Positions 8,301-17,616 of a stretch of DNA of 64,000 nucleotides are shown piece by piece. This stretch comes from Paenibacillus cellulosilyticus (GTDB lineage: Bacteria; Bacillota; Bacilli; Paenibacillales; Paenibacillaceae). Below the pieces are notes generated by a model. That model searched no databases. It worked only from the letters and a program-made list of their open reading frames with translations, and had not been told where the DNA came from. Location: assembly GCF_003182255.1 (NCBI RefSeq), contig NZ_QGTQ01000001.1, positions 331,634-395,633 on the forward strand, given 5' to 3'. Within the stretch, counting starts at the first letter, position 1; every line of letters begins with the position of its first letter. The position numbers and the translations under genes were made by a program.

Positions 8301-8447
8301 CGTTGACACCTCCTCGTACCGTATGATTGCCCTCCTTGCTACCATGTCCAAGCGGCGGGATTTTATGTGTTGGGCGGTGGGCGACGGGAGCGACGCATGT
8401 GCTGGGGATGGTCGGTACAACGAGATAGGGTCGGTTCGGCGAGGGGT

Positions 8448-8775
8448 TAGAGGCGGTTTTCCGCTCCTACCTGCTCCGTGTGCGCTAACACGATTAGTTA
8501 GAGGCGGTTTTCCGCTCCTACCTGCTCCGTGTGCGCTAACACGATTAGTTAGAGGCGGTTTTCCGCTCCTACCTGCATCGTGTACGCTAACATGATTAGT
8601 TAGAGGCGGTTTTCCGCTCCTACCTGAATCGTGTACGCTAACACGATTAGTTAGAGGCGGTTTTCCGCTCCTACCTGCTCCGTGTGCGCTAACATGATTA
8701 GTTAGAGGCGGTTTTCCGCTCCTATCGGTCCCCCATGAGATAAACGGACTGTCTAAAGGTGATTGTTCACCTCTA
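8448..8775. repeat. Seven-unit array of 22-bp palindromes at 51-bp period
   Basis: Imperfect palindromes TAGAGGCGG-TTTT-CCGCTCCTA start at 8448, 8499, 8550, 8601, 8652 and 8703, each exactly 51 bases apart. A diverged seventh (TAAAGGTGAT...CACCTCTA) falls at 8754, still in phase. The first five 29-bp spacers are nearly identical (CTGCTCCGTG... CACGATTAGT). The sixth is unrelated in sequence but equal in length. Each core can form a hairpin. The array lies upstream of the spore protein gene and codes for nothing credible. Confidence 0.9.
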
Positions 8776-9354
8776 GCGCTCCAAACGGATCGGCACGTTG
8801 GTCGGTACGTTAGCGGTCGGCACTTGTATGGTCGGAGGGATGCGGTAAGGACGATGTAATCGGCAGGAGATGCAGAAGTAGCAAGGCTATTATTGCGGTG
8901 CGGTGCGGCATGGTGAGTTGAGACGTGATGTGATGTGCTAGGGATTGTACTGTCGCTCGGAGACCTGGGATCGCTATGGTTGAATGCAATCTAGTATGGC
9001 CGGAGACGATATCCTCGGCACCGCCCGCTTTAAGGCCTATATACTATACAGGTTTTACGAATGAACATCGTCTCCCCATGATACTGAGCCTGCAATTGAT
9101 ACAGGTTTTCCGGACGCTTATCGTTTCTTGAGTTACCAAGGCTGCATTTGATACATCCTTTTCAGAGCAAACTGCTCATTCTTGCAGTTTCAGCGTCAAA
9201 TTGCTGTATGAAATGCAGGAATAATGAGCTGCCCAGCATGAACAAGCGTAATAGACGCACGTTCTGCAGGCTTCAAGCTCCGAGAGCGTACGAAGTATCC
9301 TGCGGTCGAACAATGGCCAATGCAACAAGGACACTTCATAACAAAATAACAAGC
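8776..9354. other. Long intergenic stretch, weakly periodic
   Basis: No gene is supported in these ~580 bases; the open frame at 9148-9534 lacks a ribosome site and runs antisense into the FrnE-like gene. The motif ATACAGG/ATACATCC recurs at 9046, 9099 and 9151 (52-53 bases apart), which may be an old, drifted tandem repeat. Confidence 0.5.
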
Positions 9355-9394
9355 AAAAAGCTGTCCCCAGCACGCAACGTGCGTAGGGACAGCT
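9355..9394 (-). terminator. Terminator of FrnE-like gene
   Basis: AGCTGTCCC (9359-9367) pairs with GGGACAGCT (9386-9394). An inner GCACG/CGTGC stem strengthens the hairpin. On the minus strand it is followed by TTTTTGC, 17 bases past the stop at 9411. Confidence 0.85.
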
Positions 9395-9410
9395 CTCTGT
9401 ATACCAACTA

Positions 9411-10148
9411 TTACTTCGTCTTCGCGTCAGCGTTCACGCTGCCCGAATCGATTACACAGCCATCGTCGGTGCACACGCCCGCATCGCCGCCGGCATTCAC
9501 AAGCTTTGATGGGTTTGCATCCTCCCAGGCCTGATTGAGCGCCTGCAAGAACGTTTCTGGCGACTGAGCGCCGGAAATCGCATATTTGCGATTGACGACG
9601 TAGAACGGTACGCCGCGAATGCCGAGATCGTTCGCTTCCCGCTCCTCATCGCGTACAGCTCCCGTGAAACGATCCGAATCGAGCGCCTCTGCCGCTTCCT
9701 CTCGATCCAGACCAATTTCCGCCGCGAGATCCAGCAGTGTATCCCGGTCACCTAGATGCTTCGAATCCGTGAAATAAGCGCGGAGCAGAATCTCCGTCAT
9801 CTCGTTGCGCTTACCATGATGTCCAGCAAAGTGCGACAACCGGTGCGCATCGAACGTGTTCGTCAGCACAAGCGTATCGAAGTTGAACTGAAGCCCAACT
9901 GTCGATGCTTGCTGTACCAGGTTCACGTTCATCTCAATCGCTTTCTCACGCGTCATGCCATACTTCGTCGCCAACATATCGTGGACGTCATGTCCATAAT
10001 CCTTCTTCGCTGTTGGGTCCAGCTCGAAGCTGCGATAGTGGACATCGATATGATCGCGGTGTTCGAAGTTCTCCAGTGCCGCCTCCAGCCGACGTTTGCC
10101 GATATAACAGAACGGGCACGCGAAATCCGACCATACCTCTATTTGCAT
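9411..10148 (-). CDS. FrnE-like DsbA-family disulfide oxidoreductase
   Basis: A 245-residue thioredoxin-fold protein of the DsbA/FrnE branch. The N-terminal active site is WSDFACPFCYIGKRRLE (CPFC near residues 12-15). The helical insert of the family follows, then the cis-Pro region GIRGVPFYVVN. The C-terminal tail holds an extra CTDDGC (CX4C) pair; such a second motif is known from Deinococcus FrnE. There is no signal peptide, so it is cytoplasmic. The start is ATG 10148, with AAGGAG 10 bases upstream; the GTG at 10157 would be too close to that site. Confidence 0.88.
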   Translation of the reverse strand: MQIEVWSDFACPFCYIGKRRLEAALENFEHRDHIDVHYRSFELDPTAKKDYGHDVHDMLATKYGMTREKAIEMNVNLVQQASTVGLQFNFDTLVLTNTFDAHRLSHFAGHHGKRNEMTEILLRAYFTDSKHLGDRDTLLDLAAEIGLDREEAAEALDSDRFTGAVRDEEREANDLGIRGVPFYVVNRKYAISGAQSPETFLQALNQAWEDANPSKLVNAGGDAGVCTDDGCVIDSGSVNADAKTK

Positions 10149-10281
10149 TACCGTCACGCTCCTTCGTATCTAAGGCTATCCGATACGAGGGAGTTTGTAC
10201 CTCGCCGCGCCTGCAGCAGAATGGTCCAGCAGATTCTACTCACTGCGCTGCGAGCCGTGACAGCTCTCGTACGTGCCTTAA

Positions 10282-10995
10282 TTATTCAAGCTCAACGACC
10301 GCAGAGCCGCCATCATCGACCGGTTGTTCTTCACTTGGTTGTTCTACAACCGGCTCTTGATGCGTTTCTACGAACTTAACTGCATTGTACACCAGTACAG
10401 CCGCGTCTGCACGCGTCACGATCGCTTGCGGGTCGAAATTACCGTCCTTATCAAGCTCGGTCAGCTTGTAGAGGAGCGCGCGTTGGATGGTTCCTTGGTA
10501 TTCCGTCGTAATAGCTGCTTCGTCGGTAATGTTGATATACATTTTGATCAGCGGGTAGTTGCCCGTCTTCTCAAGTCCTTGTACGAGCAAGTGTACGAAC
10601 TGCTCACGTGTCATCGGTTCCTTCGGATCGATGTCTTCTGCCAGATCAAGGCCGTTTGCCTTTGCGTTAATGAAATCATTCGCGTACCAAGCGTCGTCGC
10701 TGACGTTCTTGAACCAGCCGGATGCCGTTGGCGCCGTGTTGAAATCAATGGCCGCCAGACTTAGGTTCATGCTGCGAACGATAAGCGTGATACCCTGTGC
10801 CGTCGTCAGCGACTCCGTTGGGCGGAATTCAGATGCATTCACACCGCTAATAACGCCTTGTGCTTGAAGCGATTCAATCTGCTGTTTGGCCGTGCTGCTG
10901 CTAATATCGGTGAATGGGGAGGATGCCAGTGCCTGCCCTGCGAACGGGACCATCAGTACCACTGCCAACGCTGCGCTAATCATTGTCTTCTTCAT
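10282..10995 (-). CDS. Secreted protein with three SLH-like repeats
   Basis: A 237-residue exported protein. The signal peptide (residues 1-25, ending QALA) is followed by three S-layer-homology-type repeats starting SPFTDISS, GWFKNVSDDAWYAN and YINITDEAAI. Each has the family's FRP/IDPKEPMTREQ or IVTRADAAVLV ending. The tail is acidic (PSEEQPVDDGGS). SLH triplets usually bind pyruvylated secondary cell-wall polymer. With no other domain, this may be a wall-bound accessory or a structural surface protein. The start is ATG 10995 with AAGGAG 7 bases upstream. Confidence 0.85.
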   Translation of the reverse strand: MKKTMISAALAVVLMVPFAGQALASSPFTDISSSTAKQQIESLQAQGVISGVNASEFRPTESLTTAQGITLIVRSMNLSLAAIDFNTAPTASGWFKNVSDDAWYANDFINAKANGLDLAEDIDPKEPMTREQFVHLLVQGLEKTGNYPLIKMYINITDEAAITTEYQGTIQRALLYKLTELDKDGNFDPQAIVTRADAAVLVYNAVKFVETHQEPVVEQPSEEQPVDDGGSAVVELE

Positions 10996-11082
10996 GATCA
11001 ATCTCCTTCGTCCATGTCTTTCGTAAGCTTACAACATCACAGACGAACCTCATGCGACAAATGTTGCCACGTTAGCTACACT

Positions 11083-12834
11083 TTAAACTTTATAGGATGC
11101 CGCCATTTCACGCAGCTGCTGAGCGACGCTGCTCAGCTCCTCTGCGGATGCAGCCGTCTCTTCCATCGCGGCCAGCTGCTCCTCGCTGGCAGCCGCAACG
11201 CTGCTAGCGCCTCTTGCCGAGCTGATCGCGATCGCATTAACCGCCGAGGCAGCCGTCGTGACCTGCTCGGAGCTCGCCGCCATTTCTTCTGCTGCTGCGG
11301 CAACGCCTTGGATTTTATCCGCGACATCCTCCGCACTTGCAATAATGCTGCGGAACGCATCGCCTGCAATGCGAACTGCATCTATACCCGCATTTGCTTC
11401 CTTCAACCCGCTGTTCATCCATTTCACGGAATGCTCCGTGTCCGATTTCACCTGCTCGACCAACCCGGCGATATGCTCAGCCGTCTGCGTCGATTTCTCA
11501 GCGAGCTTACGCACTTCGCCTGCTACAACTGCAAAGCCTTTGCCATGCTCGCCTGCTCGTGCCGCTTCAATCGCTGCATTCAGTGCAAGCAGATTCGTCT
11601 GACCCGACAGCTCGCGAATAAGTGCCGCCATCTCTACGATGTCATAGGAGCGCTGCGCCAACTGACCAACATGCTCGCTGGCTTGACCCAGCGTATGATG
11701 AACACGGTTTACACTCGCGATCGCCTGCTCGATCGACTGGCCGCCTAGCTGCGCATCTCTTGCTGCCCCGTCCGCAACCTCCGATACTTCCGATGACGTC
11801 GAAGCGATGAGCTGCACACCTTTGGCCACCTCATCCATTGCCCGCTCCGTCTCTTCCGCACGCAGCAGCTGATCGCTCGAGCCACTTGCTACCTGTTGAA
11901 TGGTCGCGACGACTTGTTCAGCACGCTGGGACGCTTCTCGTGAACCGGCTTGCAGCTGTTCCGATGCCGAAGATACAACACCAGATGCCTGCTGCATGCC
12001 GCTGAGCATGGTACGCATCCGATCGGTCATGATGTTCAGAGATACGACCAGATCGCCGATCTCGTCCCGATTGCGAACCTTCAATGCATGTTGTGCAAGG
12101 TTACCCTCCGCTACCTGCCGCAATGCCTCCGATACAGCTCGAACCGGACGAGACAGGTTCCGTATGATGAGGATAAGCAGCCCAATTCCGATTACACCGG
12201 CTGCTGCGCCGCTTATGTATAACATACTTGAAGCACGATTCGTCATCGTTGCTGCCTCTGCCGATTGCGCCAGCGCACCTTCAATTCCTGCCTGGAGCAG
12301 CTTGTCCGTCTGCGCGGTTACTTGTGCCATGGCCGACTTCGCCTGCTGCAGCAGCGCTTCAACCTCTGCTTCATGTCCTGCAGAGCCTTCCTTCACGCTG
12401 ACCTCAGATGCCAGTGTAACGAATTGCTCGTGAAGCGCCTTATAGTTGTTCCATTCCGTCTCCAGCGTCTCTGCCGCTGTGATCAGCTCTGAATCTGCCG
12501 TCTCGTCGAGCGTTTCCTTGTAGCGTGTTAGATTCTCTGTGGCCTGCTGAAAAGCATTCTCTGACTCTGTATCGTATTCACTCGTCACCGAAGGGTCCGA
12601 ATCTGTCAACAGCTTCAAATCCGTTGCCGCTGCGTGTTCTGTCCAATAACTAAGCTGGGAAGCCATTACGCTTCGCAGCATCCATTTTTCCGTAATATCC
12701 GACGACGTCTGCTGCATCATCCGCATTTGTCCTACGCCGATGCCGATGATACCAAACATCATCGTTAGCATAAGCGCGAATACGAGCATTAACTTGGCAC
12801 CAACTGTTCTAAAACCTTTGCGTTGCTTATTCAT
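11083..12834 (-). CDS. Methyl-accepting chemotaxis protein
   Basis: A 583-residue transmembrane chemoreceptor. TM1 spans about residues 11-33. An extracytoplasmic four-helix-bundle-like sensor follows to ~200, TM2 ([17 protein letters not shown]) lies at ~203-225, and a HAMP domain comes next ([18 protein letters not shown]). The signalling domain has the hairpin [20 protein letters not shown] and [16 protein letters not shown]. The start is ATG 12834 with AAGGGG 9 bases before it; an ATG three codons upstream directly abuts that site. The gene is monocistronic and the ligand is unknown. Confidence 0.93.
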   Translation of the reverse strand: MNKQRKGFRTVGAKLMLVFALMLTMMFGIIGIGVGQMRMMQQTSSDITEKWMLRSVMASQLSYWTEHAAATDLKLLTDSDPSVTSEYDTESENAFQQATENLTRYKETLDETADSELITAAETLETEWNNYKALHEQFVTLASEVSVKEGSAGHEAEVEALLQQAKSAMAQVTAQTDKLLQAGIEGALAQSAEAATMTNRASSMLYISGAAAGVIGIGLLILIIRNLSRPVRAVSEALRQVAEGNLAQHALKVRNRDEIGDLVVSLNIMTDRMRTMLSGMQQASGVVSSASEQLQAGSREASQRAEQVVATIQQVASGSSDQLLRAEETERAMDEVAKGVQLIASTSSEVSEVADGAARDAQLGGQSIEQAIASVNRVHHTLGQASEHVGQLAQRSYDIVEMAALIRELSGQTNLLALNAAIEAARAGEHGKGFAVVAGEVRKLAEKSTQTAEHIAGLVEQVKSDTEHSVKWMNSGLKEANAGIDAVRIAGDAFRSIIASAEDVADKIQGVAAAAEEMAASSEQVTTAASAVNAIAISSARGASSVAAASEEQLAAMEETAASAEELSSVAQQLREMAASYKV

Positions 12835-12937
12835 CCTGATCATCCCCTTAGATGTCCGTATGTATCATTTCAATGGGATAAGCTTACATTGGAAAGTTGA
12901 ACCTATCCTGAATATGGCATTAATGTGGGCTTAAAAT

Positions 12938-12964
12938 GAAAAAGCGCAGCCACTATGGCTGCAC
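12938..12964 (-). terminator. Terminator overlapping lipoprotein gene end
   Basis: GTGCAGCCA and TGGCTGCGC pair on the minus strand and are followed by TTTTTC. The stem overlaps the last codons of the lipoprotein gene, whose stop is at 12953. Confidence 0.7.
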
Positions 12965-13837
12965 TTCGACATCAAACGGTATGACGACGACTTTCCCTTG
13001 GTACTGAAACTGTCCCCAGATACGATACTTGCCAGCCGCCGGAAACTCGGTGTGGAACATAACGTTAGAGCCGCTGCTCATCTCCGTTACCGCATGCACA
13101 TGCACGTATTGATCCGCCTGTTCGTTCAAAATAACACAATGTCCTGCCGTCCCGAGGTAGGGCTCCAGCTGGGCAGGTTCGCCGGTCTGCGCATCTGCTA
13201 GATGGTATTCCAGCATGACCATTTGTCCTGCCTTCACTGCATCTAGGTCCGGCATCGCCGATACGGTGGCAGTCAGCCCATCGACGACCGTCTGTACCGT
13301 TCCCCGGGATGGTCGCAGCTCTGTCGAGGCCCGCTTCTCACCAATGACATTCATCCACTGCTTCGTCACCGTAACCGGCTTGTTGTCCGGTACGAATTCC
13401 TCGATCAACAGATACTCCCCGCCAGCGGGAAAATCCGCCGTCGCCTCGAATCGGCCGTCACCCTTATAATCCGGGTGCAGATGCTGGAAGGAGGAGAGAT
13501 CGCGGCTGACGATGATGAGATGCATCAGCTTGGTCATATCCTCGGCGAACTGCTGAACCGGCTCACCCGACGGATTCAACACACGAATGGACAGCTCATT
13601 GCTCCCGCTGAGGAGCCGATCTGTCCCGTCGATGGCGCTGGCCTGTATCTGATAGCCGTTATCCGATACGTTCGCCATACTGCTCTGCTGTAAGTAATGA
13701 AGGAAGCCGCTCGTTGGCGGATCAATATCGACGTTGCTCATAGAGGTTGTGCAGCCGCTGCTGAGCAGTACCGCTGACAGCAGTGTAATCGCTGTTAGAA
13801 GCAGGCGAGCCCGATTGCCTTGACCGTTCTGCCTCAT
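12953..13837 (-). CDS. Lipoprotein with HLHP motif, function unknown
   Basis: A 294-residue lipoprotein. A signal with lipobox LSSGC lies at about residues 13-26. The rest is beta-rich, with two Ig-like segments. The segment KLMHLIIVSRDLSSFQHLHP is shared by secreted proteins often found with metal-handling genes (recalled from family knowledge, not searched); its Met/His content would suit copper. FPAGGEYLLIEEF and FPAAGKYRIWGQFQ look like two copies of one strand pair. ATG 13837 overlaps the stop of the upstream membrane-protein gene by ATGA, so the two are translationally coupled. The frame extends upstream, but only as antisense-like sequence in the neighbouring gene. Confidence 0.75.
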   Translation of the reverse strand: MRQNGQGNRARLLLTAITLLSAVLLSSGCTTSMSNVDIDPPTSGFLHYLQQSSMANVSDNGYQIQASAIDGTDRLLSGSNELSIRVLNPSGEPVQQFAEDMTKLMHLIIVSRDLSSFQHLHPDYKGDGRFEATADFPAGGEYLLIEEFVPDNKPVTVTKQWMNVIGEKRASTELRPSRGTVQTVVDGLTATVSAMPDLDAVKAGQMVMLEYHLADAQTGEPAQLEPYLGTAGHCVILNEQADQYVHVHAVTEMSSGSNVMFHTEFPAAGKYRIWGQFQYQGKVVVIPFDVEVQP

Positions 13838-14946
13838 GCGCCGTCTTGCCTGCGTTCCGGTTGTCGAGGCGTGAAGGCGAGCAAGCTCAGTGCCAGAGAA
13901 GCGAGCGCCGCGCTTACGATTGCACCTGTCCATGCTTCGATCTCCCAGCCAATGCCGTCCGTTGCACTCTGCCAAACAAAATAAAACGTCCACATCACTG
14001 CCGGAACGAGGAGCGCAAAGACGCGCATCGCCCACAATCGACTTGCTTCATTCGGCCGCAGCCAGCGGTAGGCTAGATCACCAACAACGCCTGCTGTGAA
14101 TGCAATGACGATTGCGGCCACATTATCGAAGCCATCAAGCACATTCATGAGTACCGTAACGAAGGTGAACAGTACGGTGACGGCACCGAATGGCAGACGC
14201 CATCTTTTGATAAGAAGAAGCAGTGGAATCATGTATTGTATCGTATTGAGGATGATATAAGAGAGGCCGCGCATCTCGTTCGCTTGCTGGATATGACCGG
14301 AGTAGAACTTCGTCAGGTACCAATCCGTCACAGGCTGCGATGAAAGGTTATATCGAAACATCCAGGCATACATAAGGAAGAAGCTCACTACGGATAACGT
14401 CAACGCAACGGACAGCAGCGGTGGTGCAAATTCACGCCAGCTTGGCGCATCCTGCTCTTCGTTCCATGCACTGCGGAATGGACTCGACAGAATCATAATG
14501 CCGCCGATGAGCAGCATGAGATGAGACGGGCTGAGGAGCGCTGCGATATCCTTCTCGATTCCGTAGATCACATGCCACGCCATATCGCACAACCCACCCG
14601 TTAGGAATACGGCCGCGCCTAAGAGACCAACGCCATAACCGTTCGGAATGGAAAGACGCCAGGACATACCCGTTATACGCTTCGTCCGATAAACAAGGTA
14701 GCTCATCCATAACGCACAGACGAGAAAGCCGGAATACAGTATCGCGTGCCATGGCGTGAAGAATGTCTCGACTACGCCGTGGTTATGCGCATACCCATCA
14801 ACGAATACACCGCCTATCAGCCATGCGCCAAATAAAATGGTCAAATAATGATTCCCGACTGCGAGCTTGAAAGGTTGTGCCGTTTGTTGGGCTTGGGTAT
14901 GTGCCCGTACTTGACTGACCGCCCGATTCGCCTGCGAAGATGCCAA
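13834..14946 (-). CDS. Polytopic membrane protein coupled to HLHP lipoprotein
   Basis: A 370-residue integral membrane protein with about nine hydrophobic segments, of no family I can name. Conserved-looking points within or beside helices are GVFVDGYAHNHG, FFTPWHAILYSG and CDMAWHVIYGIE, with His, Asp and Trp in membrane-proximal positions. That would suit a metal or redox role, but this is inference. The start is TTG 14946, preceded by GGGGGAG at 7 bases. Its stop overlaps the start of the lipoprotein gene, so the two products probably act together at the membrane. Confidence 0.75.
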   Translation of the reverse strand: MASSQANRAVSQVRAHTQAQQTAQPFKLAVGNHYLTILFGAWLIGGVFVDGYAHNHGVVETFFTPWHAILYSGFLVCALWMSYLVYRTKRITGMSWRLSIPNGYGVGLLGAAVFLTGGLCDMAWHVIYGIEKDIAALLSPSHLMLLIGGIMILSSPFRSAWNEEQDAPSWREFAPPLLSVALTLSVVSFFLMYAWMFRYNLSSQPVTDWYLTKFYSGHIQQANEMRGLSYIILNTIQYMIPLLLLIKRWRLPFGAVTVLFTFVTVLMNVLDGFDNVAAIVIAFTAGVVGDLAYRWLRPNEASRLWAMRVFALLVPAVMWTFYFVWQSATDGIGWEIEAWTGAIVSAALASLALSLLAFTPRQPERRQDGA

Positions 14947-15073
14947 TTCCGATCTCCCCCTTATTCACTCATGCTTGCCGCTATCGCGAGCAGCTGCTGC
15001 TTGGTGACGCCTATAGATTCACTACCCACACTGTAAATAATTGTAACACCATCCTGTGTTTCCAGCCATTGAA

Positions 15074-15146
15074 TCGTTTGGTATTTTGTACTCTATTGCG
15101 GGGCTGTGGATCGTTCGGGGGACTTAGCATACTTTTATGTACTCTA
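15074..15146. repeat. Two-unit 51-bp repeat, TAC-type core
   Basis: Two units with TGTACTCTATTGCGGGGCTG starting at 15087 and 15138 are exactly 51 bases apart and nearly identical over ~35 bases. The second carries a 22-bp palindromic core TAGCATAC-TTTTAT-GTACTCTA (15125-15146). The same core type recurs at 29068 and 29119. Confidence 0.8.
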
Positions 15147-15182
15147 TTGCGGGGCTGTGGCTCGTTCGGGGGACGGTGTAGT

Positions 15183-15408
15183 TAGCGGCGATAAATCACT
15201 CCTATTGCGCACGATCAAACATGCGTGACCAGATAGAGGTGTTAAATCGCTCCTATCCCGCCCGATCGCATCGATACCGCTAAGTAGGGGCGTATTTTCG
15301 CCTCTAACTCGTCTGCATCCGCCAATGCCTCTGGGTAGGGGCGATAAATCACCTCTACCCAACCCGAATTCACCTTTCCCGCTCGATAGAGGCGATAATC
15401 CACCTCTA
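15183..15408. repeat. Five-unit 51-bp palindrome array with unique spacers
   Basis: Cores of 22 bp with consensus TAGRGGCG...CRCYYCTA start at 15183, 15234, 15285, 15336 and 15387, each exactly 51 bases apart. The four 29-bp spacers are unrelated to each other. The core matches the array at 8448-8775. Several positions within the core vary while pairing is partly kept. Confidence 0.88.
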
Positions 15409-15476
15409 CAGTCGAGCGCTGCGGGATACGCGTGCATCTGCACACTCTACTTTACTCACCACATCTAAAAGAGCAC

Positions 15477-15537
15477 AAAAAAAGCCGAGCAGATATCATC
15501 ATCTGCTCGGTCTGCTCGGTCTGCTCGGTCTGCCCGC
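15477..15537 (-). terminator. Terminator of oxidoreductase gene plus 9-bp tandem repeats
   Basis: ATCTGCTCGG (15501-15510) pairs with the arm at 15484-15494, and on the minus strand a T run at 15477-15483 follows. Directly before it lie three tandem TCTGCTCGG units and one variant (15502-15537). The tandem copies give the hairpin alternative pairing partners. Confidence 0.8.
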
Positions 15538-15551
15538 CTTACTCACACCAC

Positions 15552-17591
15552 TTACATCCGCGCCACGTTCACGCGGCCGGAGAAGAAGGTTGCGCCGCCG
15601 CCCATGTCGGCGGGGCGATCCGGGGTCAGCGCGTTAACGTTATGCTTCGAGCCGGGCTGATCCGCCCACAGCCCAAGGCTTACAACGACGCCGCGCAGCA
15701 CCGTCTCCCCGACGGAAACGGTCAGCTCGCATTCGCCGCGGTCGTTCCAGACCCGCACTTTGTCGCCATCTGCGATTTCCGAAGCTTCGGCGTCCGCTGC
15801 ATGCATGAACAGCTTCGGTATTTTCTCCATTCGTACATGCTTCGCGTTGTTGGAGAACGTCGAGTTCAAGAAGTTATGGTTCGGCGCTGGTACGAACAAG
15901 TACGGATAATCACCGTCATGAACAAGCGGCACATAGGTCGGCAGCGGCGGATAGCCATCCGCCTCCATCGCAGCCGAGTACAGCTCAATCTTCCCACTTG
16001 GCGTCGGCAGCTGCTTAACAAAATCCGTTGTCACCGCCGCTTTGACGAACTGCTCCCGCTCCAGCTTCTCATAGTCGATGTTCGACAAGTACGGATTAGC
16101 CGGAAAATCGAGCGCCTGTGCGATCATCTCCGCATCCGTGTCCTTAAACATCGCATCGTCATAGCCCATTCCTTCCGCGAGCAGACGGAACATCTCTACA
16201 TTCGATTTGCTCTCGAAGTACGGCTCAATAACCGGCTGCTGCAAATGCGCGTAGTGATGCCAGTACGAGGTGTACAAATCTGTATTCTCATACGAAGATG
16301 TCGCCGGCAGGACAATATCTGCATACTTCGCCGTCTCTGTCAGGAACAAATCGTGCACGACGAGGAACAGGTCCTCTCGCGCAAGTCCTTCCCTAACCTT
16401 ATTCCCTTCAGGGGCCACAATCGCCGGATTGCACGTATAGACGAACAGCGATCGAATCGGAGGGTCCAGCTCAAGAAGGGCGCTGCCGATCTGATTCATA
16501 TTAATGAGACGCGCATCCGGGTTCTTCCGCACATCAGGGCGCTGAAGCGCACTCGTATTGAATTTCAGGAAGCCGCCATTGCCCTTTATCGCACCGCCGC
16601 CAGGCACCAGCCATTGGCCCGTCAATGCTGGCAGGCAGACGATCGTCCGTATGTTCATACCGCCGTTATCGTGGTGCTGCAAGCCATTGCCGATTCGGAC
16701 GAGCGACGGCGAGGTGGTACCGTACATCCGCGCCAACTTCACAATGTCATCCGCAGGTACACCGGTAATCGCAGACACCGTCGCTGGATCGTAAGCACGG
16801 ACATGCTCGCGCAGTTGTTCGTGCCCGATGGTGTACTCCGCCAGGAACGGCTCGTCTGCGAGTCCTTCAGCGAACAGTACATGCATCAGTCCAAGCGCCA
16901 ACGCGCTGTCCGTACCCGGTAGAATCGGAATGAACCAATCCGCCCATCGCCCGGTCTGATTCTGGTGAACGTCGATTACGACGATCTTCGCACCGTTCTT
17001 GCGCGCCTTTTCCGCCAATACAACCTGATGCATATTCGTACTCACGGCGTTAATGCCCCACATGATGAACAGCTTCGTATGCACCGTTTCTTCCGGGTCC
17101 GTCCCGTAACTGCCGCCCATCGTGTACGAATAACCGACGCCGCCCGCTATCTGACAGATCGTCTGGTCAAGACGGCTCGATCCTAATCGGTTGAAGAACC
17201 GGCGGTCCATCCCTTCCACATTCAACCGTCCCATATTGCCATAGAAGCTATACGGCAGTATGCTCTCCGGTCCATGCTCCGCCACAAGCGTCTTCCACTT
17301 CGAGGTGATCGTCTCGATCGCTTCCTCCCAGCTGATACGCTCGAACTTCCCTTCGCCCTTGGCTCCGACCCGCTTCATTGGATGGCGCAGACGATTCGCA
17401 TCATGCAGCCGCTCGCCCATATGACGCACTTTGTTGCAAATGCTGCCCTGCGTCACCGGATGGTTCGGGTCGCCCTCCACCTTCACGATTACGCCGTCTT
17501 TCTTATGAAGCAGCAGGCCGCACTGATCGGGGCAATCCAACGAGCAAACTGCCGGCACGATCCCGTCCCGCTGATTGATATAAGTATTCAT
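15552..17591 (-). CDS. Molybdopterin oxidoreductase (formate dehydrogenase/DMSO reductase family)
   Basis: A 679-residue molybdopterin-bis-MGD enzyme. The N-terminal [4Fe-4S] motif is CSLDCPDQCGLLL, with a fourth cysteine in GSICNKVRHMGERLH. ISWEEAIETI and the large MGD-binding core follow. The C-terminal ~120 residues are the molydop_binding domain (ADAEASEIADGDKVRVWNDRGECE). There is no Tat signal, so it is cytoplasmic. Size and layout match the Bacillus YoaE type, whose substrate is unknown. The start is ATG 17591, with GGGAGG 11 bases upstream. It stands alone, without electron-transfer subunits. Confidence 0.88.
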   Translation of the reverse strand: MNTYINQRDGIVPAVCSLDCPDQCGLLLHKKDGVIVKVEGDPNHPVTQGSICNKVRHMGERLHDANRLRHPMKRVGAKGEGKFERISWEEAIETITSKWKTLVAEHGPESILPYSFYGNMGRLNVEGMDRRFFNRLGSSRLDQTICQIAGGVGYSYTMGGSYGTDPEETVHTKLFIMWGINAVSTNMHQVVLAEKARKNGAKIVVIDVHQNQTGRWADWFIPILPGTDSALALGLMHVLFAEGLADEPFLAEYTIGHEQLREHVRAYDPATVSAITGVPADDIVKLARMYGTTSPSLVRIGNGLQHHDNGGMNIRTIVCLPALTGQWLVPGGGAIKGNGGFLKFNTSALQRPDVRKNPDARLINMNQIGSALLELDPPIRSLFVYTCNPAIVAPEGNKVREGLAREDLFLVVHDLFLTETAKYADIVLPATSSYENTDLYTSYWHHYAHLQQPVIEPYFESKSNVEMFRLLAEGMGYDDAMFKDTDAEMIAQALDFPANPYLSNIDYEKLEREQFVKAAVTTDFVKQLPTPSGKIELYSAAMEADGYPPLPTYVPLVHDGDYPYLFVPAPNHNFLNSTFSNNAKHVRMEKIPKLFMHAADAEASEIADGDKVRVWNDRGECELTVSVGETVLRGVVVSLGLWADQPGSKHNVNALTPDRPADMGGGATFFSGRVNVARM

Positions 17592-17616
17592 GCTGTCCAC
17601 AACCTCCCTTCCGCGC

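Noticed and set aside
8236-8595. Open frame of 119 codons with a 17-residue repeat
   Set aside because: It is a translation of the 51-bp array, starts antisense to the SASP gene and has no ribosome site.
8448-8775. CRISPR array
   Set aside because: Period (51) and spacer length (29) are in range, but in this array core and spacer are both repeated, and in the 15183 array the cores vary too much. No cas gene is in the window.
9148-9534. 128-codon frame upstream of the FrnE-like gene
   Set aside because: It has no ribosome site, crosses the FrnE terminator and runs antisense into that gene.
15432-16922. 496-codon frame antisense to the molybdopterin enzyme
   Set aside because: Same reason; the sense frame carries the full FeS and cofactor motifs.
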